Source: Mesostigma viride (taxonomy: Eukaryota; Streptophyta; Mesostigmatophyceae; Mesostigmatales; Mesostigmataceae). From it: a DNA stretch of 64,000 bases. Within the stretch, counting starts at the first letter, position 1. Every line of letters starts with the position of its first letter. Below, in pieces: positions 44,801 to 56,800 of this stretch. The DNA lies in NCBI GenBank assembly GCA_009746045.1, contig RPFO01000406.1, positions 637,501 to 701,500 on the forward strand. The letters run 5' to 3'. Under the pieces are notes generated by a model. The model was not told where the DNA came from and searched no databases. It worked only from the letters and a program-made list of their open reading frames with translations. Position numbers and translations under genes: made by a program.

Positions 44801-47800
44801 CCATTGCTTGCTATACTTGCATTGAACATCAAACCTGGTAACTAGTCTGGGACGTTGCAGCAACTGTAACATGGAGGCTCACATGACAAGTTCTCTACTT
44901 GCCTGCATTGCGGCTGCTCTGGGCACCGGCTGGCATGCTTCTGCCAGTGTTTTTCTGTGCTTGCCTCTTTTTCATATCGGCAATTCAAAGTGTGCCGGCC
45001 ATTCTGGCCCTTTCAGTGCAAGACACACGCTGCCAGCTGTCCATATCAGATTAGCTGGGTTTGACCTGATGTACTTACCCACGGTGCATGCCCTCTACGT
45101 CTAGATAACAGTCAATATATCCTGGCCTAGTTGGCTCGTTGTCTCGGCCATTCGTGGTCTGGCAGGCAGTATTGACATCCTGACCTGGTCCACATCGTGC
45201 CGTGCTGAGATGCGTGCAGTAGGTTGTTGGGGCAGTCTTAAGCTGCCTGCATTTCTTATCGCGTCTCGTTGTGCCGCATTTCGTCCTTCCACCTCCAGGA
45301 TGGGGGGACGGCACTGTTGACAGCGTGCCGAAATGAACGGGCTGACATCCCCGTCCGGATACTGTTAGTGAATGGAGCAGATGTGAGCATCAAAGACAAG
45401 GTATGAGATGTTGACCAAAGACGTACTACTATAATGACTCGTATGGCTTTGATCGCACCACGTTCAGTGTCTGTTGCAATGCCAAGTGCATGTACTGCCT
45501 GTTTTTTTCTTAGAGCGGTGACATTAGCACATCAATTAGCTTTTTCTGGCCAAAAAATTATTTCACTGGCTTGTTAAAACATGTTGAACCCAGGTTTTGG
45601 GCCCACGTGAGCACATATATGGTAGTGTTTACTCCCCAAAATTGGGAGTCGTTGAACAACACCTTCAAGGTTAACTGTGGCGTACATAGCATAAGGTACA
45701 TGGTTTTTGACATTTTGGCCTATGGAGGGGCATGTAAATGACATCAATTGCTATCCTATGGACATGGAAACTTGCACATAAACTGAACTATGATGGATGA
45801 ACATGCTTACATTGACAGGACTCAGTTTGCATCGAGCTTTTGATGTGTTTGTGACGTTTGGCAGCATAAATATCCCTTTTATTGCTTTATTTTACACTTT
45901 TAAATGTATAGAATGATTTAATAATTTTAAACCATGCAAAAACTTCACAAGCACGCTTAAGATATGCATGATAGATCATGAACAAAGTTTGGCTTGGTAA
46001 GAAGATCAATTCGTGACAGAAAACAGCATTAAATATGACGTTATCGCTCAATTTTCATATATTATTAGCAAATCAAATGATCAAACACAATTAGGTCACA
46101 TGTTGTATATTATGTTAATTTATACATGTCTGTAGAAGTCGTCACTTCGATGCATAACACACGAGTTACTGATTATAAAAGCTGATTACATGATAAACAA
46201 ATGCATGCTTACAAGGCGCCACCATGCATCAAGGCGCGCCAAAGAGCAACCAATCATGGCAGCAATGAGGAGTGAGTCAGAGCACACCACTACATCCATC
46301 CATGCATGCATATTGCTGGGGTAGCACCATGACTGTATAAAACACCACGCCATTGCCTAAGACTGCAGCATTGGTAAAGCCCGCTGCCGCCTTATCATCT
46401 GCTTCTCTCTCCTACTTGGGCTGCGCTGGAGGCCTTGCATGTGATCTAGTCGAGTCCTGCGCTGCTCAATTGTCACTACTTGCAGCATCACACCCTTGGT
46501 CTTGCCCTTCTTGTTCGAGGCCAGGTGCCCATCTGCATGCGTGGGTGTGTGGGGGGTCTGGCATGCATGCGTGGGTGTGGGGGGGGGCTGGCATGCATGC
46601 GTGGGTGTAGGGGGGGGCTGGCATGCATGCGTGGGTGTGGGGGAGGCTGGCATGCATGCGTGGGTGGGGTGGGGGCCTTGCATGCTTGCGTGGGTGGGTG
46701 GGGGGCTGGCATGCATGCGTGGGTGTGTGGGGGGGCTGGCATGCATGGGTGTGTGGGGGGGGGGGGCTGGCATGCATGCGTGGGTGGGGGAGGGGCCTGG
46801 CATCATTGCATGCGTGGGTGTGGGGGGGAGCTGGCATGCATGCGCGTGTGGGGGGGGGCATGACCATGGTAGAAAATGTTATCTTGAGGGAGCACTCTCC
46901 ATGGAAAGTGGATGCCCAGGTTGCTGTTAGGGGGGGCACAATAACAGAAAGAGTGCTATCCCCCATCACCCCAGCCCCCAGTGCCCACACTGTGGCTATC
47001 TTGCTGGTGTCACGTTTCCTCAACAGGTCTTCGATTTCGTCAAAATCCGCTAACACACGCTTGACCTTTATTTACTTTTTTTTTGCATTTTCCTTGAAGT
47101 TGCCATGCCACCTTCCCTGCGGCTGATCGGCTGGGCCCTCCCCTACGTGCTTGAACATTGTATCAAACGCCTCACGGGGGCAAGGAGAGATAGCAAAGTA
47201 TTTGTTCGCAAACGGTTTCCATCCCATGGCAGCAGCCGCCTTAAGATTATACAAGACCTGCCACGGGCGGATGTTGACAGCGCAAAAATTCTGCAGCTTT
47301 TAGTCGCAGTTTACGCACTTGCTGGTGTGAATCATGCGGGGCAGACCGCCATACGTGAGATCGCCAACAGAGGTGCGCCGTCGTAGCTTGTCACACCGGT
47401 AGCAATAGCGCAGGTCGCCTTCCGTTGAATTCATGATGATCCGAGCAATAAACAGTGAGCATCGGGGGGAGGGGGTGCGCATCGGTGGATTCAGGAGTTT
47501 TAGAGCTCCGAAGCACCCAGTAGCAGATTTAACGAGGAAAGAAAACGAATTGAAAAATTTTCGGAAAAAGCGCGCACGTGGTAACGCTAAAATAGACTTA
47601 CCAACGAAGAGAAATTCGCTCTTAGGACGCGCAAACCCTGTGGTGGCTGGGGTAACGGGCTGGTGTACTTTTTTGCATCTGCGGACAGCAGCTCGCAAAA
47701 GGGTCGGCAGGCTCGTATCCACCCTCACGCGAATATTTTTTTTAGCTTGCAGCACCTCGGTAAAATAGAAAAAAAATATCATGAGCGACGCACATCTCGG

Positions 47801-50800
47801 AGCATATGCAGCGAAAATAATGCTTAAATGGCCTCCATCAAGGTCACCGCCATTAAATCAGCCGACATATCTTTTTGGCCTCACATGGCATGCCAAAATT
47901 TGGTCCGTACCGTCCAGCTCAGTCGGGTATGTTTGAAGGAATTTCCCGGCCGGCGCTCCGCGGGAAAAGTTTGATGTGAGTGTGCACTGTGTGATTTTTT
48001 GAGCTATCTGCTCATTTTATAGTTATGTTGCGGCGGGCTCAAAGGGGGCCGATCTGCCGCCTGTAGCGTAGCTCTACCGTACGTCACCCACACCATGTAA
48101 GGTGCTTGTTGTTACTTAGGACTAGAGAGAAAGGGACCGGCGGTGCGCCGGTACTAGTGCCTACTGGCAACCGTGCCCGCCCTTGATTGAGGGGGGCGCG
48201 GCGCCTTGAGACATGTGCTTTGTTTTCCATTTTCACACCGTACTTAGCGTGGTGTGGTGAACGTAGGGAGGCCTTTTTGCAGCTGTGGTCATGGGTTAGG
48301 CCCTTGCCACGTTGCGTTTGAATCTGCCCGAACCTCGAGCGCTGATCTGTCCCGAAACAAAAAGTCGACTCGAGCCCAATGCCTGCGCGACGAATCAGTT
48401 GCGAATATTACAGATGATCGTTTCCACATTGAAGCTCCAGGGTTCCTCCGCATCCTGACTGGGCCACCGAGAATATCAGGCCGGAACTTCTCTTCCCTCT
48501 GAACGCAACAAGTTGAAGTGGTGGCCGTCGGAACAACCTGGTACTCATCATTCCGTACCACATCGTTTCGAATCCGGCTGGGTGCCCTGTGCCTGACCAT
48601 TTTGACCTCTCCGAAAAACTACCTGCACTGCCTGCGCCACAGTTTTGGCGGTGCAGGTAGTGCAGGTCAGTTTGAGCCACTTTTCAGTCGAAACCTGGGT
48701 TGGGAGTAAAGGGGTTACGTAACGTAATTTACGTAATTACGTTGTATAATTACTACCTGCGGACTGCTTGACGCGGAGTCGCCGGGCTACAAGTTCCGTA
48801 ACTTACCACACTCGACCTCTGTTGCCGCCGCACCCATTTCTGCTCCTTTTCGTCACATGGCTTGCGTTGGGTTCATCGACGCTCATCGACGGCGCAATCT
48901 GACGGCGGAGAATAAGTTTGCCACAGCACAGCGCGACGCAAGGGCTAAGATCCGACAACGTGAGATGCAAAGCTTTAGCCCGCATCGCTGACCGGACATT
49001 CCGTCCAACACCGTCGTACAGTACTGCCAGTCGCCCGTACCTCTGCCTTTTAACCGTCGAATGCGTGCAATCGATCTAGAAAGTAGAAACGTCTCCGCGA
49101 CACTTCCGCGATTTCAGTACTTTCCGTCACCCTTGACATGTTGTCGTACAATACTACAAATTAACGCCAATAGAAACTCGCCTCCAAACCTATATCTCGA
49201 TAGAGGCATGCCTCTTATTGAATTTCAAGGTGCCTCTTAATTAATCTCGGCCCCCGGCCTCCGCTGATTTGCTAAATTTGCTAAAAAAGAGCCAATTTCA
49301 CCCCGACTACGTTACGCTTTACGCGGGGACAAAATGGCAGTTAGGCCTCTACGTACGTTTCACCTTTACGTTACTTTTGTACGTTACGTTTCGCGTAAAT
49401 ACGTAACGCAGAATGGACGTAAACGTAAACCGGTGGGAAATGTCGGCAGATACTTGCAAGGTGAAGTGGTGCTAGCAAGCTGTTGTAGGCCGAATGGCGC
49501 CGCGTCGCGCCGCGTCGGCGCGGCGCCATGCGGTGCACGGATAGTGCTCGCTGTCTAGTTTTTGCGATGGAATGGTGGAAATAACTGGAAGATCATAAGC
49601 TTTTGTGCGGCTTCACGTGTTTACGTTAAGTTACATCGGAAGGTTACGCACGTAAACTTCTACGTCTACGTTGCAATCTACATCACCCTTTCAGCCATTT
49701 TCCGTGTTTACGCTATGTCAACCCCCTGACCCCCTTTACGCCCAACTCTGGTCGAAACTCGGTAGATCCGGTCGACCTGAATACTGAATGTGGAAAGGTC
49801 TGGGGTACTTTGCGACGAATTAGCCCGAAACCACCACCTACACTTAAAATGTGGAAAGGCCCTTACTATACTTGAACATCAAACCTGGTGACTAGTCTGG
49901 GACGTTGCAGCAACTGCAACATGGATGCTTACATGACAAGTTCTCGACTTGCCTGCATTGCGGCTGCCCTGGGCACCGGCTGGCATGCTTCTGCCAGTGT
50001 TTTTCTGTGCTTGCCTCTTTTTCATATTTGTAATTCCAAGTGTGCCGGCCATTCTGACCCTTTCAGTGCGAAACACACGCAGCTGTCCATATCAGATTAG
50101 CTGGGTTTGTCCTGATGTACTCACCCGCGGTGCATGCCCTTTACGTCTAGATAACAGTCAATACATCCTGGCTTTGGCACGTCGTCTCGGCCATTCGTGG
50201 TATAGCAGGCTGTATTGATCCTATTGTTTATATGAAGAATTATTATCCTGGCCTTGGCACGTCGTCTCGGCCATTTGTGGTATAGCAGGCTGTAGCGACA
50301 CCCTTTTCTGGGTTCCACATCGTGCCGTGCTGAGATGCGTGCAGTAGGATATTGGGGCAGTCTTAAGCTGCCTGCATTCTTTAAAAAACATCGGGTCTCG
50401 TTGTTCCTCTATTCGGCTTCCACCTCCAGGATGGCGCAACTGCACTGTTGGCAGCGTGCCAAAATAACCAGGCGGAGATAGTCAAGATGCTGGTAGAGCA
50501 TGGAGCAGCCGTGAACGTCAAAGACAAGGTAGGAAATGTTGACTTAAGACATATAAAGACTTGCATGACTCTTATCGCATCATGCTGAGAGTCTGTTGCA
50601 ATGCCAAGTGCATGTATTGCTTGTGTTTTTCTTTGCCTGGTGACGTATGTACACCTGTGTGCTTTGCCGCATCTGTGGTCATGGCTTACTGTACCTGAAC
50701 TGACCTGATTATTAAACCTGGTAACACAACTGCAACATGGATGCTTACATGACAAGTTCTCGACTTGCGTGCATAGCGGCTGCCCTGGGCCCTGACTGGC

Positions 50801-53800
50801 ATGCTTCTGCCAGCGTTTTTCTTTGCTTGCCTCTTTTTCACATTTGTAATTAAGTGTGCCGGCCATTCTGGCCCTTTCAGTGCAAGACACACGCAGCTGT
50901 CCATATCAGATTAGCTGGGTTTGTCTTGATGTGCCCGTACCCACGGTGCATGCTCGCTATGTCTAAATAACAATATATATACCCTAGTAGTCATTATTAT
51001 CCTGGCCTTGGCACGTCGTCTCGGCCATTCGTGGAATACCGTAGTGGTCATAATCACTTTGCGACAAACTACTTTGCAACCCCCCCAAAAGGTGAAATTT
51101 ATAGTTTGCAACCCAAAATTAAGGAAAGGTTTCAGGTTTGCGAGCCGGTCGACTTGTTTATGGTCAGTGGCTTGTACCTACTACCTTATCAAATAATGAT
51201 AACCTACCTATAAATCAGTGATTTGATTGATCAATTGGGTTATTGGGTAGCAGTGATTATAATATACTTCATAAAATAATAGTTGTCTCATTTAATAATA
51301 TCGCAAAAATTGTGGCGCGCCGACGCGTTCGCTGGCTAGACGGGCTGTGCGGCGCGGGGCAGGAGCGGCGCGGCAACTTTTGAACTTCGCGACCCCAAAT
51401 GAAGCCCATCAAAAGCAGTTTGCAAGGTCGATTCGCAACGTAGTTTGTCGCAAAGTGATTATGACCACTACGATAGCAGGCTGTATTGATCCTACTGTTT
51501 ATATGAATTGTAATTATTGTCCTGGCCTTGGTACGTCGTCTCGGCCATTCGTGGTATAGCAGGCAGTATTGATCCTACTGTTTATATGAAGAATTATTAT
51601 CCTGGCCTTGGCACGTCGTCTCGGCCATTCGTGGTATAGCAGGCTGTATTGATCCTACTGTTTATATGAAGAATTATATCCTGGCCTTGGCACCTCGTCT
51701 CGGCCATTCGTGGTATAGCAGGCTGTATTGATCCTACTGTTTATATGAAGAATTATTATCCTGGCCTTGGCACCTCGTCTCGGCCATTCGTGGTATAGCA
51801 GGCTGTATTGATCCTACTGTTTATGTGAGGAATTATTATCCTGGCCTTGGCACCTCGTCTCGGCCATTCGTGGTTTAGCAGGCTGTATTGATCCTACTGT
51901 TTATATGAAGAATTATTATCCTGGCCTTGGCACGTCGTCTCGGCCATTTGTGTTATAGCAGACTGTACTGATGCCACAGTTTATATGAAGAATTATTATC
52001 CTGGTCTGGGCACGGCATCTCGGCCATCGTGGTATAGCAGGCTGTAGCGACACCCTGACCTGGGTTCCACATCGTGCCGTGCTGAGATGCGTGCAGTAGG
52101 ATATTGCATGGGGCAGTCTTATTCTTAAGCTGCCTGCAAAAAAACTCGTGTCTTGTTGTGGCACATTCGGCTTCCACCTCCAGGATGGGGCAACTGCACT
52201 GTTGGCAGCGTGCCAAAATAACCAGGCGGAGATAGTCAAGATGCTGGTAAAGCATGGAGCAGCCGTGAACATCAAAGAGAAGGTATGAAATGTTGACCAA
52301 AGGTGTATGAAAACTCGTATGGCGCTTATTGCATCATGCTGAGAGTCTGTTGCCATGCCGAGAGCATGTATTGCCTGTGTTTTTCTTTGCGCTGTGGATG
52401 GGCACCTGTGTGTGTTGCCACATGTGTGGCCATCGCTTATTGTACTTGCATTGACTTGAACATAAAACCTGGTGACTAGTCTGGGACGTTGCGGCAACTG
52501 CAACATGATGCTTACATGAGAAGTTCTCAATTTGCCTTCACTGCAGCTGCCCCGCCAGCTGCCATGCTTCTGCCAGCCCTTCAGTCATTGCATGTCTCTT
52601 TCTCATAATATCGGTAATTCCAAGTGTGCCATCCGTTTGGGCCCTATCAGTGCAAGAAACACACAGCTGTCCATATCAGACTTCTGGGAATTTGTACTGA
52701 TGTACGTGCCCATCCGCCGTGCATGCTCACTTTGTCTAGATAATATTCAATATATCCCATTAGTCTAAATAATTAGTTTCCTGGCCTCGGTACGTCGTCT
52801 CGGCCATTCGTGGTATAGCAGGCTGCATTGATCCTACTGTTTATGTGAAGATTTATTAGCCTGGCCTTGGCACGACGTCTCGGCCATTCGTGGTATAGCA
52901 GGTTGTATTGATCCTACTGTTTATGTGAAGAATTATTATCTTGGCCTTGCACGTCGTCTCGGCCATTCATGGTAGAGCAGGCTGTATTGATCCTACTGTT
53001 TATGTGAGGAATTATTATCCTGGCCTTGGCACGTCATCTCGGCCATTCGTGAGTATAGCATGCTGTAGCGACACCCTGACCTGGGATCCAAATCGTGCCG
53101 TGCTGAGATGCGCGCAGTAGGTTATTGGCGCAGTCTTAAGCTGCATGCATTTCTTTAAAAAAACTCGTGTCTCGTTGTACTGTATTCGGCTTTCACCGCC
53201 TGGATGGGGGGAAGGCACTGTTGGCAGCATGCCAAAAGGCAAAATAGCCAGGGGGAGATGTTTAAGATGCTGGTAGAGAATGGAGCAGATGTGAGCGTGA
53301 GAAACAAGGTAGACTTTGTGTCTTGTGCGTCGCACTGAATTGATCGCATTGATTGGTCAAAGAATTGATTTCATGCCATTCGCTTGCAACTGCTAAGTTT
53401 AGCCCGTGCCTTCACCTTGCTTCCCTGCTGCATGCTGACCTGCGTACAATCAGTCCGCCGTCCACGCCCGCCCTCGCTGCCTCCTTATCTTACCCTATCC
53501 ATACCAAGTGCGCCCTTCTACTCCACTCAAGCGTTTGACGCCCATCCCCTTGGTTCCTAGCCCTCGATCGGCCGCCACAGTCGTACAGCGTATCTTTTTA
53601 TGCATAGGACTTCTTGCGTGCTTCTATACTATCCTGCGCATCTCAGGTGTCGTTGGCTATTTTTCTATGGATTGCGTGCCTCTTCTGGCTGGTTGGGTTC
53701 TAGCATGGTCTCTAATAATGCGAGGTATTGGAGGCAGGAACCTAAACGGTTTATTATTTTCCGGGTGTTGCATGGGTTACTGGAAGCACTTGTTGGAACT

Positions 53801-56800
53801 GATAATTATGTACTGCTAAGTACGTTAATGTGCAGGGGGCGCACGACCAAGTGCTGTGGATGGGAAAGCATGGTTGAGCTTTTGGACAACAGCTAGATAC
53901 ATCCTGCTATGGCAACAGCTTCTAAACGATGACCTCTAATTTTAATGCCTCCATGTACTCTTGACGCCTTTCCTACCCTGTCTGCCTTCACGGCTCACGT
54001 GCAGTCCGGCTACGCCATACTCAGGGAGCTGGCAAACAAATTTGCCTCTCAGTACGATCGTGTCAAATCATCTGATGCGGTCATCTTCGCCCAGCTGATC
54101 TCGGCAGAAGGCATCAGCCAGGTAAGCGCGCACGCAACTTGTGGCCATCTTTTAGCCCATTTTTCCGTGGCAAGGGACATATGGTTGGCGGGCCATCTGT
54201 ACGTGCCACCTCTACGTACCGACGTCTTGCATCGTGTTTGAAAGCTTGTGCATCGTGAGGCTGCTCCATGACCTTGTCTCGGAGGCACATGGTTAGTTTG
54301 ATCTCTAAGAAAACATTAAGACGCTATCAGGTTGCTTCTTGGGAATGCCAAAGTGAAAAGCTTGAGCATCTTGGGCCTTGGGCCTGGCTCATGGTCAGCC
54401 GCAGTACCGGCCATGCGGGTAAGGTGCAAGTCTTGTCAGTCAGATCACCTGAAGGGATGACCAAAAGGAGCCTGGATTCCAGGCATTCACAGGAGCGTGT
54501 AATGAATAATCTTATATTCAGGTCAAGCGTGAAGGATGAAAAGCAGAAGCCAAGGACGGGATTTTTTGTGTTGAAAAGCCATATGAATGCCCTGTTCCTT
54601 GCTGCAGAAAGTGATAACGGTTTTCTTCTGCAACAGCATGTTACTTATTTCTTTCTGGGAGCTTGACCATGCAGTGCATGTGATGTTTGAATTTGCTCTG
54701 CATGTGAATGACAGGTTGTGCCATTTTTGTTTGTTGGCTTCTTTGATGGGTGAGCCCACCATAACTTCAAAAAATCACAGTTACAGACAAAACCATAGCT
54801 ACAGGTATTGAAGCACACAAGTGCACGGCGCTCCAACTTTCAAGTGAAGATGTAATCCTTGTACAAGGTCTTGCTCAGGAAGTCCTGTGTGGCGGGGCCT
54901 GCAGCTCGTCAAAATCTGATTTGATCCGAATGTTTTGGGGGCGGGGTCCGCGCCTGCACCACGGTTGCTTCGTGCAGGATGGGAGCTGGTTGCTGGAGAG
55001 GCTCCTGTCCTTCGACAGTGGTGCTCCTGGTTATCATGGCAGGGTATACGATTCACAAGATTATTCTGGTCGCAGAAAGCCAATATGCATCGCAATGATC
55101 AAGTCCCTGCTACTCGCGGGTGTGGACCCCGCAGGACAGGCCTCGGTGAGCAGCCATGTTTTTTAGACAAGAGACAGATTTCAGCTCATGATTGCAAGCT
55201 TGATGGATCGGTGATGGTTGGGTAAGCCAGTGTATGACGTACGCTTAGGCGTGTTCTCTTGAATGATGTTGGTACCTCGTTGGGCGTATACTAGCTAGGC
55301 TCAGGGGCTGATTCTCTGCAGTTTGTGCGAGCAGGTGCCACTGCATGGCGATGTAAAGTATATATTGCACGGCAGCCATGGCTTGACATCATATTCTTTC
55401 CCCCCTATGCTTCCCCCCCTCTATCTAGCCTTTGAAACAAGATTCCCCTGGTGTCGCGTTCGTAGTTTTGGCCGCATAGCTTTTTCCCAATATTACTGCT
55501 GAGTGGCTCAGCCTGCATGGCCTCCGCTCGGCTCATTGCAGAGGATTAATAGGAGGCATGTTGCAGGTTGTGCTATTAAGATTTGGTGTAGGTATCAGTC
55601 TCGCGTACAACGTGTGAGGATATAAATAGTTGTCTCTAATACGCCTACCAATTGCTCCAAAGGTCTACTAGTGTGGACAGCAGTCCTTCCATCTCGATTG
55701 TGTTCCGTAGCAGCAGATGGAGCTATTTTATCCCTGATGCAATACTTTAATGGCTCATAGTTATGGTTCAGCTTACGAGAGATGGGCAGGAGATGTACGT
55801 TTTATGTCCAGACCGCTTACTTTAATATGTTCTACTCTTCTTTTTATTTAAGCGTGAACGCAAAAAAATCTACAGACATCTTGGCATCAGTTCATGAACC
55901 ATTCTTTGTCGGTGCATCACTGTGCATGTGGACATCTTAATGATCATTGTCCGTCGCAAATCAACTGCCTTTCTCAATCGCTAATGAAGGAATGCCTTTC
56001 TATGGCTTGTGAGTCTGTGGCAGGAGTCTTGTGTGAGCTAGCTGTAAATGCACGCCTGACAATTTAAGCATACCTGCTGTAACAAGGTATTTGTTAGATA
56101 AGCAGCTTCATGCATGCACTTTCAGCTATATATGCACACATGTGCGCTGCTCCAGCCTCTGCTCACCTTAAAAACACGTTGTAGCCACCAAGCCTATGTG
56201 TCATGGCATGCACTAGGGGGTGAGGATCCCCTAGTTGCAGGGCAGGGACCACTCCGGTTGCCCTAGTGCACTAGGGCGTGGTATGCCCATGTGCCCAGAT
56301 GTCCAAGGGGGGGTAGGATCCCCTAGTTCGAACACCATTTTGACAGCATACCCATGCACAACAGTGCTTCTGCCACTCTGTCTTGACACGGTCCCTCGAA
56401 AACGGGCAGTATGTTTGTGCAAAGGAGGCTTTGACCTCAGGGCACCGTTTTATCAGTACGTAATCCAACTAGCTTTTTGGGGGGTGGTTGCCTAATTGCA
56501 ACGTGGCAGGACCTTTCCATGCTCTGCACCTTCCAGGAATTGTGCTGGGATGTCCATCAACTTTCTTGTCATCTCACAAGGGCAGCGCCGTGCTCATAGC
56601 TAGCAGGACGTGCTTACTCTTATTATCTCACAAAGGCAAACCAATGAACTTTCGTGGAGCACGGGCCATACAGCATCCTGGGCTACTACTGTGTGTTGCT
56701 CGCATGTTGTCCTTGCATGATATTACGCCCTAATCCCAAGAAAGTGCATGTTGTCCTTGCATGATATTATGCCATAAACGGCCCTACTAGAAAGTTCATG

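Larger units (their letters stand above)
45530..49862. mobile_element. 4.3 kb block inserted in a copy 2 intron
   Basis: The sibling introns share the sequence around TTTCTTTGCGCGGTGACAT and later ACTTGAACATCAAACCTGG. In this intron the first ends near 45530 and the second resumes at 49862. What lies between is absent from the siblings: AT-rich sequence, a 27-31-bp minisatellite, minus-strand ORFs, an A-like repeat and a hAT MITE. It may be one element or several nested ones; edges are approximate. Confidence 0.55.

Noticed and set aside
46357-47056. HACMPAPP-rich and Gly/Trp-rich ORFs
   Set aside because: Products of the G-rich minisatellite.
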